Shown in pieces: positions 50,254 through 56,835 of a stretch of 56,835 bases of DNA. The notes under the pieces were generated by a model. It was given only the letters and a program-made list of their open reading frames with translations. It searched no databases and was not told where the DNA came from. Every line of letters begins with the position of its first letter. Position 1 is the first letter of the stretch. This DNA is from Sphingopyxis indica (GTDB lineage: Bacteria > Pseudomonadota > Alphaproteobacteria > Sphingomonadales > Sphingomonadaceae). The stretch covers positions 1-56,835 of the forward strand of contig NZ_FZPA01000020.1 of NCBI RefSeq assembly GCF_900188185.1, read 5' to 3'. Position numbers and translations under genes: made by a program.

Positions 50254-51578
50254 TCCCCTTCCCCGCGCTCTTTCCGCCGCGCGTCCCACCAGGCGAGGCG
50301 TTCGGCGATGCGCGCTTCGAAGCCGCGGTCGACGGGGCGATAGAAGGTCGCGGGCATCATGTCGTCGGGCCAGTAATTGTCGCCCGAAAAGCCCTCGGGC
50401 GCATCATGGTCATAGCTGTAGCCCGCGCCATAACCCAGATCCTTCATCAGCTTCGTCGGCGCATTGAGAATGTTCGCGGGCGGCGCGAGGCTGCCCGTTT
50501 CGCGCGCCGCCGCCCACGCCGCCTTCTGCGCGGCATAGGCGGCGTTCGACTTGGGCGCGGTCGCGAGGTAGAGGCACGCCTGCACGATCGCGAGTTCGCC
50601 CTCGGGCGAGCCGAGGAACTGATAGGCGTCCTTCGCCGCGAGACATTGCACGAGCGCCTGCGGGTCGGCGAGGCCGATGTCCTCGCTCGCGAAGCGGGTC
50701 AGGCGGCGGAGCACATAGAGCGGCTCCTCGCCCGCGACGAGCATCCGCGCGAGCCAATAGAGCGCGGCCTGCGGGTCCGACCCGCGCAGCGATTTGTGCA
50801 GCGCCGAGATCAGATTATAGTGCCCGTCGCGATCCTTGTCATAGACGGGCATCCGGCGATGGAGGAAGGCCGCGAGTCCGGCCGCATCGAGCGGCGCGTC
50901 GATCGCCGCGGCGAACAGCGTTTCGACCTGGTTGAGCAAGAAGCGCCCGTCGCCGTCGGCGCTCGCGATCAGCGCGGTGCGCGCTTCGCCGGTGACCGGC
51001 AGCGCGCGCCCGACCTCGGCCTCGGCACGCGCGAGCAGCGTTACGAGCGCCGCCTCGTCGAGCCGGTGCAGCACCAGCACCTGCGCGCGGCTGAGCAGCG
51101 CCGCGTTGAGCGCGAAGCTGGGGTTTTCGGTGGTCGCGCCGACGAGCACCACCGTGCCGCGTTCGACGAAGGGCAGGAAGCCGTCCTGCTGGGCGCGATT
51201 GAAGCGGTGGATCTCGTCGACGAAGAGCAGGGTGCGCTTGCCCGCCGCGGCCATCTTTTCGGCGTCGGCAAAGGCTTTCTTGAGGTCGGCGACCCCCGAA
51301 AACACCGCCGACAAAGGCGCGAAGCGCATTCCCACCGCCTCGGCGAGCAGCCGCGCGATCGTCGTCTTGCCGGTGCCCGGCGGCCCCCAGAGGATGATCG
51401 ACGCGAGTTGCCCCGCCGCGACCATACGGCCGATCGCGCCTTCGGGGCCGGTCAGATGCTCCTGCCCGACGACGTCGGCAAGGCTCTTCGGCCGCAGCCG
51501 CTCGGCGAGCGGCACCGCGCCGGCGGGAGCGCCTTCGGGCTGCGCGGGCGCGTCGTCGCCGAACAGGTCCGCCGCCAT
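50250..51578 (-). CDS. rarA: replication-associated recombination protein A (MgsA/RarA)
   Basis: The 442-aa AAA+ ATPase has DVVGQEHLTGPEGAIGRM, Walker A GPPGTGKTTIARLLAEAVG (about residues 63-81), Walker B LLFVDEIHRFNRAQQDGFLP, sensor VLVGATTENPSF, and a C-terminal tetramerisation part with the ALYWLARMLVAGEEPLYV helix. It acts at stalled or single-stranded forks. The start at 51578 gives MAADLFGD. It lies 4 nt after the glycosyltransferase stop. Confidence 0.93.
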   Translation of the reverse strand: MAADLFGDDAPAQPEGAPAGAVPLAERLRPKSLADVVGQEHLTGPEGAIGRMVAAGQLASIILWGPPGTGKTTIARLLAEAVGMRFAPLSAVFSGVADLKKAFADAEKMAAAGKRTLLFVDEIHRFNRAQQDGFLPFVERGTVVLVGATTENPSFALNAALLSRAQVLVLHRLDEAALVTLLARAEAEVGRALPVTGEARTALIASADGDGRFLLNQVETLFAAAIDAPLDAAGLAAFLHRRMPVYDKDRDGHYNLISALHKSLRGSDPQAALYWLARMLVAGEEPLYVLRRLTRFASEDIGLADPQALVQCLAAKDAYQFLGSPEGELAIVQACLYLATAPKSNAAYAAQKAAWAAARETGSLAPPANILNAPTKLMKDLGYGAGYSYDHDAPEGFSGDNYWPDDMMPATFYRPVDRGFEARIAERLAWWDARRKERGEGE

Positions 51579-51582
51579 TGCG

Positions 51583-52737
51583 TCAGCCCACGCGCTGTTT
51601 CTGGCGAATGAGGCGCAGATAGGTGTCGGCGACCGACTGGTTGATCGTGTCCCATTGATAAGCGCCGCTTTCCTGCTCCGCCGCCGCGCCGTGCGCCGCG
51701 CGCAGCTCGGCATCGCGGCAATAATGTTCGAGGTCGTCGGCAAAGAGGCTGATCGCGCCGGGTGCGACGAGATAGCCGGTCTGGCCGTGCTTGACGATGC
51801 TCGCGCTGCCCGTCGCGCGCGCCGCGACGACCGGCAGGCCGCACGCCATCGCCTCGAGCGTGACATTGCCGAAGGTTTCGGTGACCGACGGGTTGAAGAA
51901 CATGTCGCACGAGGCGAGCGCGCGCGCCAGATTCGCACCGCCCTGGAATCCGACGAAATGCGCGCGCGGCAGGCGCGATTCGAACCAGTCGCCCGCCGGC
52001 CCCTCGCCGATCACCACGACCTCGTGCGGGACGCCGCGGCGGCGCAGCACGTCGATCGTGTCGGCGAAGACGTCGAGCCCCTTTTCCATCACCAGCCGGC
52101 CGAGGAAGGCGATCACCGGCACATCGTCGGCGATGCCGAGATCGCGGCGCCAGCCCATGTCGCGGCGCCCCGAATGAAAAATGTCGCGCTCGACGCCGCG
52201 CGTCCAGATGCCGATGTCATAGTTCATCCGCTGCTCGCGCAGCACCTGCGCAAAGCTCTCCGACGGCGCGATCAGCGCGTCGCAGCGGCGGTAGAGGCGG
52301 CGGAGCCAGGCGACGCACACCGGCTCGAGGAAGGACAGGTTGTAATAGCGAAAATAGGTTTCGAAGCGCGTGTGGACCGAACAGGCGACGGGAATATGGC
52401 GCCGCCGCGCCCAGGCCGCGGCCTGCCGCGAGACGCGGTCGGGGCTGGAAATGTGAAGGACGTTCGGCGCAAAGCGCGCAATGTCCTGACGGACGCGCGA
52501 CGAGAAGGACAGGGGGATGCGATATTCGCTGCGTCCCGGAATCGCCATCGACGGCACGCTGACCAGATCGCCGGTGGGCTCGAAATCGGGATTCTCCACG
52601 GTCGGCGAATAGACGCGCACCGCCGCCCCCTGGCTGAGCAGATAGCCGACGAGCCGGTTGAGCGCCTTGTTCGCGCCGTCGACCGTCATATTGTAGTTGC
52701 CGCTGAACAGCGCGATGCGCAGATCGGAAATGTCCAT
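51583..52737 (-). CDS. GT-B glycosyltransferase (GT4-like)
   Basis: The 384-aa protein has an N-terminal acceptor half (LFSGNYNMTVDGANKALNRL) and a C-terminal nucleotide-sugar half (VIAFLGRLVMEKGLDVFADTI, VVIGEGPAGDWFESRLP, and FFNPSVTETFGNVTLEAMACGLP with the GT4 E-x7-E motif). GGCGGGAA lies next to the ATG at 52737; the alternative 12 codons upstream has no such site. It probably transfers a sugar to a lipid or polysaccharide; the acceptor is unknown. It and rarA are adjacent on the same strand. Confidence 0.85.
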   Translation of the reverse strand: MDISDLRIALFSGNYNMTVDGANKALNRLVGYLLSQGAAVRVYSPTVENPDFEPTGDLVSVPSMAIPGRSEYRIPLSFSSRVRQDIARFAPNVLHISSPDRVSRQAAAWARRRHIPVACSVHTRFETYFRYYNLSFLEPVCVAWLRRLYRRCDALIAPSESFAQVLREQRMNYDIGIWTRGVERDIFHSGRRDMGWRRDLGIADDVPVIAFLGRLVMEKGLDVFADTIDVLRRRGVPHEVVVIGEGPAGDWFESRLPRAHFVGFQGGANLARALASCDMFFNPSVTETFGNVTLEAMACGLPVVAARATGSASIVKHGQTGYLVAPGAISLFADDLEHYCRDAELRAAHGAAAEQESGAYQWDTINQSVADTYLRLIRQKQRVG

Positions 52738-52790
52738 TTCCCGCCCGCTAGTCGCATCGCGCGGCAAAGGCAATCGGGGGGCGCCCGCCG

Positions 52791-53732
52791 TCAGAAATCC
52801 TCGCCGCGCGTCGACGGCGCCTCGAGGTCGGCCTCGACCGGCGGGTGCAGCCGCAGCCGGTGGACGCGCTTCTCGTCGGCCTCGGTCACCTCGATCCGCC
52901 AGCCGCTCGGGTGGAGCAATATCTCGCCGACCTCTGGCACATGGTTCGCCAGCACCGCGGCGAGCCCGCCCAAAGTGTCGACATCTTCCTCGACCTCGGC
53001 GAGCCGCGGGTCGATCGTCTCGCCGATGTCGTCGAGTTCGGCGCGCGCATCGGCATCCCAGCAGCCGTCCTCGCCCTGCGAAAACAGCAGCACCGGCTCG
53101 TCGTCATGCTCGTCCTCGATCTCGCCGACGATCTCCTCGACCAGATCCTCGATCGTCACCAGCCCCTCGGTGCCCGAATATTCGTCGATGACGATCGCCA
53201 GGTGGGTGCGCTGCGCGCGCATGTCGGCGAGCAGGTCGAGCACCCCCATCGACTGCGGCACGTAGAGCGGCTGGCGAATGAGGTCGATGAGCGGCGGCGG
53301 GTCGCGCCCTTCGGCGAGCACCGCGAACACATCCTTGACGTGGATCATCCCGACGACCTCGTCGAGATTTTCGCGATAGACCGGCAAACGGCTGTGCCCC
53401 GCCTCGGCGAAGAGTGCGACGACCTCCTCGAAGCGCGCGCTTTCGTCGATCGCGACGATGTCGGCGCGCGGCACCGCGACGTCGTCGACCGTCTGTTCGC
53501 CGAAGTGGAGCAGGTTGCGCAGCATCTTGCGCTCGATCGGCGACAGGTCGCCGACGATGCTGCTGCCGCGGCGTTCGGGGCCGTCCTCCTCGGCCTCGTC
53601 GATCGCGTCCTCGATCTGCTCGCGCAGGCTCGGCTCGCCATTGCCGCCGAACAATAATGTCTTGAGGCCGGCCAGCAGGCCGGATCTACTGTCCTCTTCC
53701 GATCGGTTCGAAGACCCCTGGTCGTCGGGCAT
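52791..53732 (-). CDS. CorC/HlyC-type CBS-pair protein
   Basis: The 313-aa soluble protein has two CBS domains (VPRADIVAIDESARFEEVVAL and the VPQSMGVLDLLADMRAQR part) and a C-terminal CorC_HlyC transporter-associated domain (ETIDPRLAEVEEDVDTLGGL, LHPSGWRIEVTEADEKR). This is the CorC-like form without membrane segments. It is implicated in Mg/Co efflux. It follows ybeY, a common arrangement. ATG at 53732 is chosen; a TTG at 53756 overlaps the ybeY stop. Confidence 0.88.
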   Translation of the reverse strand: MPDDQGSSNRSEEDSRSGLLAGLKTLLFGGNGEPSLREQIEDAIDEAEEDGPERRGSSIVGDLSPIERKMLRNLLHFGEQTVDDVAVPRADIVAIDESARFEEVVALFAEAGHSRLPVYRENLDEVVGMIHVKDVFAVLAEGRDPPPLIDLIRQPLYVPQSMGVLDLLADMRAQRTHLAIVIDEYSGTEGLVTIEDLVEEIVGEIEDEHDDEPVLLFSQGEDGCWDADARAELDDIGETIDPRLAEVEEDVDTLGGLAAVLANHVPEVGEILLHPSGWRIEVTEADEKRVHRLRLHPPVEADLEAPSTRGEDF

Positions 53733-53752
53733 GATGGCGCGTTTGTCCTTGT

Positions 53753-54259
53753 TCAATCCTGATCGTCATATGGATTGGCGATGCCCAGCGATGCAAGGGC
53801 TTTCGCTTCGAGCGCCTCCATCGCGCTCGCCGCGACATCGTCCATATGGTCATAGCCGACGAGGTGCAGCGCGCCGTGGACGATCAGGTGCGTCGCATGG
53901 TCTTCGACGCTGATCCCCTTCTCCCCGGCCTCGCGCGCGCAGGTCTCGCGCGCCAGCACGATGTCGCCGAGCAATATTTCGCCGTCGTCGCTGTTGTCGA
54001 GGCTTTCGAGCAGGTCGGGCTGCACCTGCGGAAAGGACAGCACATTGGTCGGCTTGTCACGCCCGCGAAAATCGCGGTTGAGCGTCTGCACCTCGGCATC
54101 GTCGGTCAGCCGCACCGCCACCTCGACGAGCGGCGCCGCGTCGACGAGTTCGGCGAAGGGGGTGAGCCCCAGCGCCGCCGCGACCGCTTCGGACGCGCGC
54201 GCGTCCCAGTCGAGCCGGCTCGGCCACGGCGCGGCCTGATGCGTTTCGACGGTCAGCAT
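53753..54259 (-). CDS. ybeY: endoribonuclease YbeY
   Basis: The 168-aa protein has the YbeY zinc motif HLIVHGALHLVGYDHMDD (H-x3-H-x5-H) and the upstream NVLSFPQVQP and LLGDIVLARETC strands. It matures the 16S rRNA 3' end and takes part in ribosome quality control. It is followed by the CorC-like gene with only about 20 nt between. Confidence 0.95.
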   Translation of the reverse strand: MLTVETHQAAPWPSRLDWDARASEAVAAALGLTPFAELVDAAPLVEVAVRLTDDAEVQTLNRDFRGRDKPTNVLSFPQVQPDLLESLDNSDDGEILLGDIVLARETCAREAGEKGISVEDHATHLIVHGALHLVGYDHMDDVAASAMEALEAKALASLGIANPYDDQD

Positions 54260-54446
54260 GGGTGCGGGCTCTGAACGAAAATGGCCGAAATCTGCGCAAC
54301 TTCACTGTGGAATCGCATGGTCGGCACCGGATGAGGAAAGGCGGGTGTCATATATCGGACGCTACCGCGCCGGGCCGATGCAGGACAGCGGAAATTGCAG
54401 ACACTCGCGTTCGGTTGCAGCCGCGCTCCCGGTCGACAGGCCAACA

Positions 54447-54537
54447 TGTGTGCTCCCGCGAAGGCGGGAGCCCATCTCCGAAGGGTTCAAAATAGCACCG
54501 TCCGGGAGATGGGTCCCCGCCTTCGCGGGGACACACA
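54447..54537. repeat. REPIN-like inverted repeat pair
   Basis: In the 314-nt gap between ybeY and the PBP gene, a 33-nt arm at 54447-54479 is inverted at 54505-54537 with 29 of 33 matches. Both arms contain their own hairpin (CTCCCGC/GCGGGAG in the left, TCCCCGC/GCGGGGA in the right). The mismatches are compensatory within each hairpin. The rest of the gap shows no gene. Confidence 0.75.
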
Positions 54538-54573
54538 GAATTTCACAGGCGCTGCATTCCAGAGACGTTAGTC

Positions 54574-56634
54574 CTACGGCGGCGGCGCCTGCCCGGATTC
54601 AGGCGCCGGCCCCGCTTCGGGCGGAGGCACCGCTGGCCGGTCGCCGAGCGGCAGGCGGAGGTCGATCGGCGTGCCGTTGATCTCGGTCCGCACCACCGCC
54701 TGCCCGTCCTGCACCCCCACCGTCGTCTTCTCGCCGACCGGAATGGCGCCGATGTCAGGGACGTCGAGCGGCTGCACGGGGCCTTCGGGGTCGACCGCGC
54801 GCTCGGGCCGCTTCGGCGCGCTCTTCTGCCCCAGCGCCTGCGTCATGAAATCGCGCCAGACGCGCGCGGGCAGCCCGCCGCCCGAAATGCCCTTCAGCGG
54901 CCTATTGTCGTCGTTGCCGATCCACACCCCGACGACGAGCCCGCCGGCATAGCCGACGAACAGCGCGTCGCGATTGTCCTGGCTCGTCCCGGTCTTGCCG
55001 TAATTGGGGACGCCCAGCATCGCGGCGCGCCCGGTGCCGCTGTTCACCGCGGCGCGCAGCATCCGTTCCATGTCGCCATGAACGCGCGAGGAAAAGCTGT
55101 CGGGCCCCGAAAAGATGCGCGCGAACCAGCCCGGCTCCTCGGCCGCGAAGGCGCGCGGCTCGACCGGATAGCTGTCCGCGGCGACCGCCGCATAGGCCGA
55201 GGTGAGTTCGAGCAGCGACATGCTCGACGTGCCGAGCGCGAGGCTCGAATCGCCGCGCGCGAGCGGCGCGGTGACGCCGAGTGCGCGCGCCATCGCGATC
55301 ACCCGGTCGTCACCGACCTGTTGGAACAGCCGCACCGCGGCGACGTTGCTCGACGTCGCAAAGGCGCGTTCGAGCGTGATCGCCGGCGAATAATGGCCCC
55401 CCGAATTTTTGGGCCGGTAGCTGCCCGCCTCGATCGGCCGGTTGTCGATCATGTCGTCCGGTTTCCATCCGGCGCGCAGCGCGGCGAGATAGACGAACAG
55501 CTTGAAGGTCGATCCGGGCTGGCGCCGCGCCTGCGTCGCGCGGTTGAAGGGGCTGTCCGCATAATCCTTGCCGCCGATCATCGCGACGACCTCGCCGTTC
55601 GGGCGCATCGCGACGAGCGCGATCTGCGCCTTGCCGAGCGGCGCGCGCGCCACCGCGCGGCGCGCAGCGGCCTGGAGCCGCGAATCGAGCGTCGTGCGGA
55701 TCGTCTGGCGCGCATAGCCGACGTCGCTCAGCTTGCGTGCTTCGGGCAGCGCCCAGTCGGCGAAATAGGTGCCGGTCGGCAGGTCGGCGCGCGAGCGCGG
55801 GTCGATCCGCGGCGCGCGCAGCGTCTTCGCCTGCCCCGGCGTGATATAGCCCTCTTCGGCCATCGCATCGAGGACGAGGTGCATCCGCTTTGCGGCGAGG
55901 TCGGGATTGCGCGTCGGCGCGAGGCGCGAGGGCGCCTTGACCAGCCCCGCGAGCATCGCCGCCTGCGCCGGGGTCAGCTTTTCGGGCTGGCGGTTGAAAT
56001 AATGGAGCGAGGCGGCGCGCAGGCCATAGGCGTTGTCGCCGAAATAGGCGTTCGACAGATAGCGTTCGAGGATCTCGTCCTTGCTCAGCCACGCCTCGAG
56101 CCAGAAGGCGATCAGCGCCTCGCGCGCCTTGCGCCCCAGCGTGCGCTTGGGCGAGAGGAAGGTGAATTTGGCGAGCTGCTGGGTGATCGTGCTGCCGCCT
56201 TCGGTGCGGCCCGAGGTGATGTTCGTCCACAGCGCGCGGCCGATGCTGCGCGGGTCGATGCCCCAATGGCTGTAAAAGCGGCGATCCTCGATCGCGAGGA
56301 AGGCGCCGCTGACATGCTTCGGCAATTTCGCGACCTCGACCGGTTTCTCGACGATCGCCCCCGTGCGCGCGATCGGCGTGCCGTCGGACGCGAGCAGGGT
56401 GATCTCGGGCGGCGCGATCGGCTCGAGCGATTTCGACAGCGGCGCGGTGATCGCGAGCCATGCGACGAGCAGCACGAACAGCAGCGCCAGCCCCGCAAAA
56501 CCGCGCCCGGCCCATCGCAACCGCCGCCGCCACCGCGACTCGGGGCCCGACGCCCCCTCGCCCGGCGGGACGAGGGGCACTTCCTCGGCCGGCGGCGGCG
56601 GCGAGGTGAAAAGCGGATGGTCGAACGCGGTCAT
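54574..56634 (-). CDS. class A penicillin-binding protein (transglycosylase-transpeptidase)
   Basis: The 686-aa protein has a cytoplasmic Pro-rich N-terminus, one membrane anchor (about residues 46-66), a GT51 transglycosylase domain (AIEDRRFYSHWGIDPRSIGRA with catalytic Glu, EGGSTITQQLAK, RYLSNAYFGDNAYGL) and a transpeptidase domain with the three motifs STFK (SxxK), SSN and KTGTS. It polymerises and crosslinks peptidoglycan. ATG at 56634 fits the N-terminus. A GC-rich Pro/Glu tail ends the protein. It is the last complete gene in the window. Confidence 0.93.
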   Translation of the reverse strand: MTAFDHPLFTSPPPPAEEVPLVPPGEGASGPESRWRRRLRWAGRGFAGLALLFVLLVAWLAITAPLSKSLEPIAPPEITLLASDGTPIARTGAIVEKPVEVAKLPKHVSGAFLAIEDRRFYSHWGIDPRSIGRALWTNITSGRTEGGSTITQQLAKFTFLSPKRTLGRKAREALIAFWLEAWLSKDEILERYLSNAYFGDNAYGLRAASLHYFNRQPEKLTPAQAAMLAGLVKAPSRLAPTRNPDLAAKRMHLVLDAMAEEGYITPGQAKTLRAPRIDPRSRADLPTGTYFADWALPEARKLSDVGYARQTIRTTLDSRLQAAARRAVARAPLGKAQIALVAMRPNGEVVAMIGGKDYADSPFNRATQARRQPGSTFKLFVYLAALRAGWKPDDMIDNRPIEAGSYRPKNSGGHYSPAITLERAFATSSNVAAVRLFQQVGDDRVIAMARALGVTAPLARGDSSLALGTSSMSLLELTSAYAAVAADSYPVEPRAFAAEEPGWFARIFSGPDSFSSRVHGDMERMLRAAVNSGTGRAAMLGVPNYGKTGTSQDNRDALFVGYAGGLVVGVWIGNDDNRPLKGISGGGLPARVWRDFMTQALGQKSAPKRPERAVDPEGPVQPLDVPDIGAIPVGEKTTVGVQDGQAVVRTEINGTPIDLRLPLGDRPAVPPPEAGPAPESGQAPPP

Positions 56635-56742
56635 GCCGGCGGCCGTATTACACTTGCAATACAGGCGAAGCAAATGCGTTCGGTGGCGGTTGTATTGTGG
56701 TGGCAATGGGGTGGGACGCGGACGTTCGCCTGCTCTCTTTCG

Positions 56743-56764
56743 TCACCCCGGACTTGATCCGGGT
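56743..56764. repeat. REP-type palindrome interrupted by an IS end
   Basis: CACCCCGGACTTGATCCGGG contains CCCGGA/TCCGGG arms, the common alphaproteobacterial REP form. The expected matching end is replaced by TGTGGATTC, the start of the IS30-type sequence. Confidence 0.5.
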
Positions 56765-56835
56765 GTGGATTCACATTTGAAGTGCAACGGTATGAAGACT
56801 TCGGCTGGGGTTTGGAAGCCGAGGCATTTTCTGGG
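56743..56835 (-). mobile_element. IS30-family transposase, C-terminal end only (cut by window edge)
   Basis: Read on the minus strand, 30 codons plus a stop encode PRKCLGFQTPAEVF-IPLHFKC and a short tail. The (R)PRKxLGFxTPAEVF motif is the hallmark of IS30 transposase C-termini. The rest of the element lies beyond the right edge. The terminal inverted repeat probably lies near GGATTCACATTTGAAGTGCAAC (about 56765 onward). Confidence 0.7.

Noticed and set aside
50932..53265. 777-codon open frame opposite rarA, the glycosyltransferase and the CorC-like gene
   Set aside because: It spans several well-supported genes on the opposite strand and has low-complexity Ser/Arg/Ala content.

Overview
The window looks like a chromosome segment from a sphingomonad alphaproteobacterium (Sphingopyxis/Sphingomonas-like; this is inferred from high GC, gene content, protein style and repeat type, since no 16S gene is present). 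It has two parts that meet at a tRNA-Leu(CAG) gene at 28597-28683.

Left part (1 to about 28.6 kb): an integrated mobile element whose left end lies outside the window. A P4-type tyrosine integrase (27208-28431) sits beside the 3' end of the tRNA, the usual attachment site for such elements. Two plasmid-like housekeeping blocks frame the cargo. The right block has a CHC2/Toprim protein, a 1415-aa methyltransferase/strawberry-notch helicase and a ParB-like protein on the minus strand. Divergent from these are a lytic transglycosylase, an anchored thermonuclease, a DUF6961 protein and a small membrane peptide. The left block has ArdC antirestriction protein, a DUF2493/SLOG protein and two hypothetical genes. 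Several of these genes share an unusual leader (a GAGAGGGGAGGGAGC-like purine tract, a small hairpin and an ATCAGGAG ribosome-binding site). A perfect alphaproteobacterial LexA box (GTTC-N7-GTTC) lies in the Toprim/transglycosylase intergenic region.

Between the two blocks (about 3.07-17.85 kb) is a compact set of conflict-type genes. In order: a small ORF and a DUF4238-SEC-C fusion; an HTH regulator with a 1568-aa PD-(D/E)XK-NACHT/STAND protein under a large palindrome that straddles their promoter; a second DUF4238 protein; a CHAT (caspase-like) protease preceded by an HNH protein; a frameshifted PD-(D/E)XK nuclease gene; and an MBL-fold protein followed by a DUF2971 protein. The STAND protein is organised like an Avs (antiviral STAND) protein. 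The HNH-CHAT-DUF4238 set is the best candidate here for an undescribed system.

Right part (28.6 kb to the end): ordinary core chromosome. It holds an NDUFA9-like SDR, uppP, gltD - DUF2059 - gltB, a secreted hypothetical protein, a GST, ubiG, aspartate kinase, katG, a Q/R-rich 49-aa peptide, a nitronate monooxygenase-like protein, a lipoprotein, ptsP, a GFA protein, and the leftward series pbp1A-like, ybeY, corC-like, glycosyltransferase, rarA, mmcQ/yjbR-like. Long inverted REP/REPIN-like repeats occupy several intergenic regions. The extreme right edge holds the C-terminus of an IS30-type transposase whose element appears to sit in a REP palindrome.
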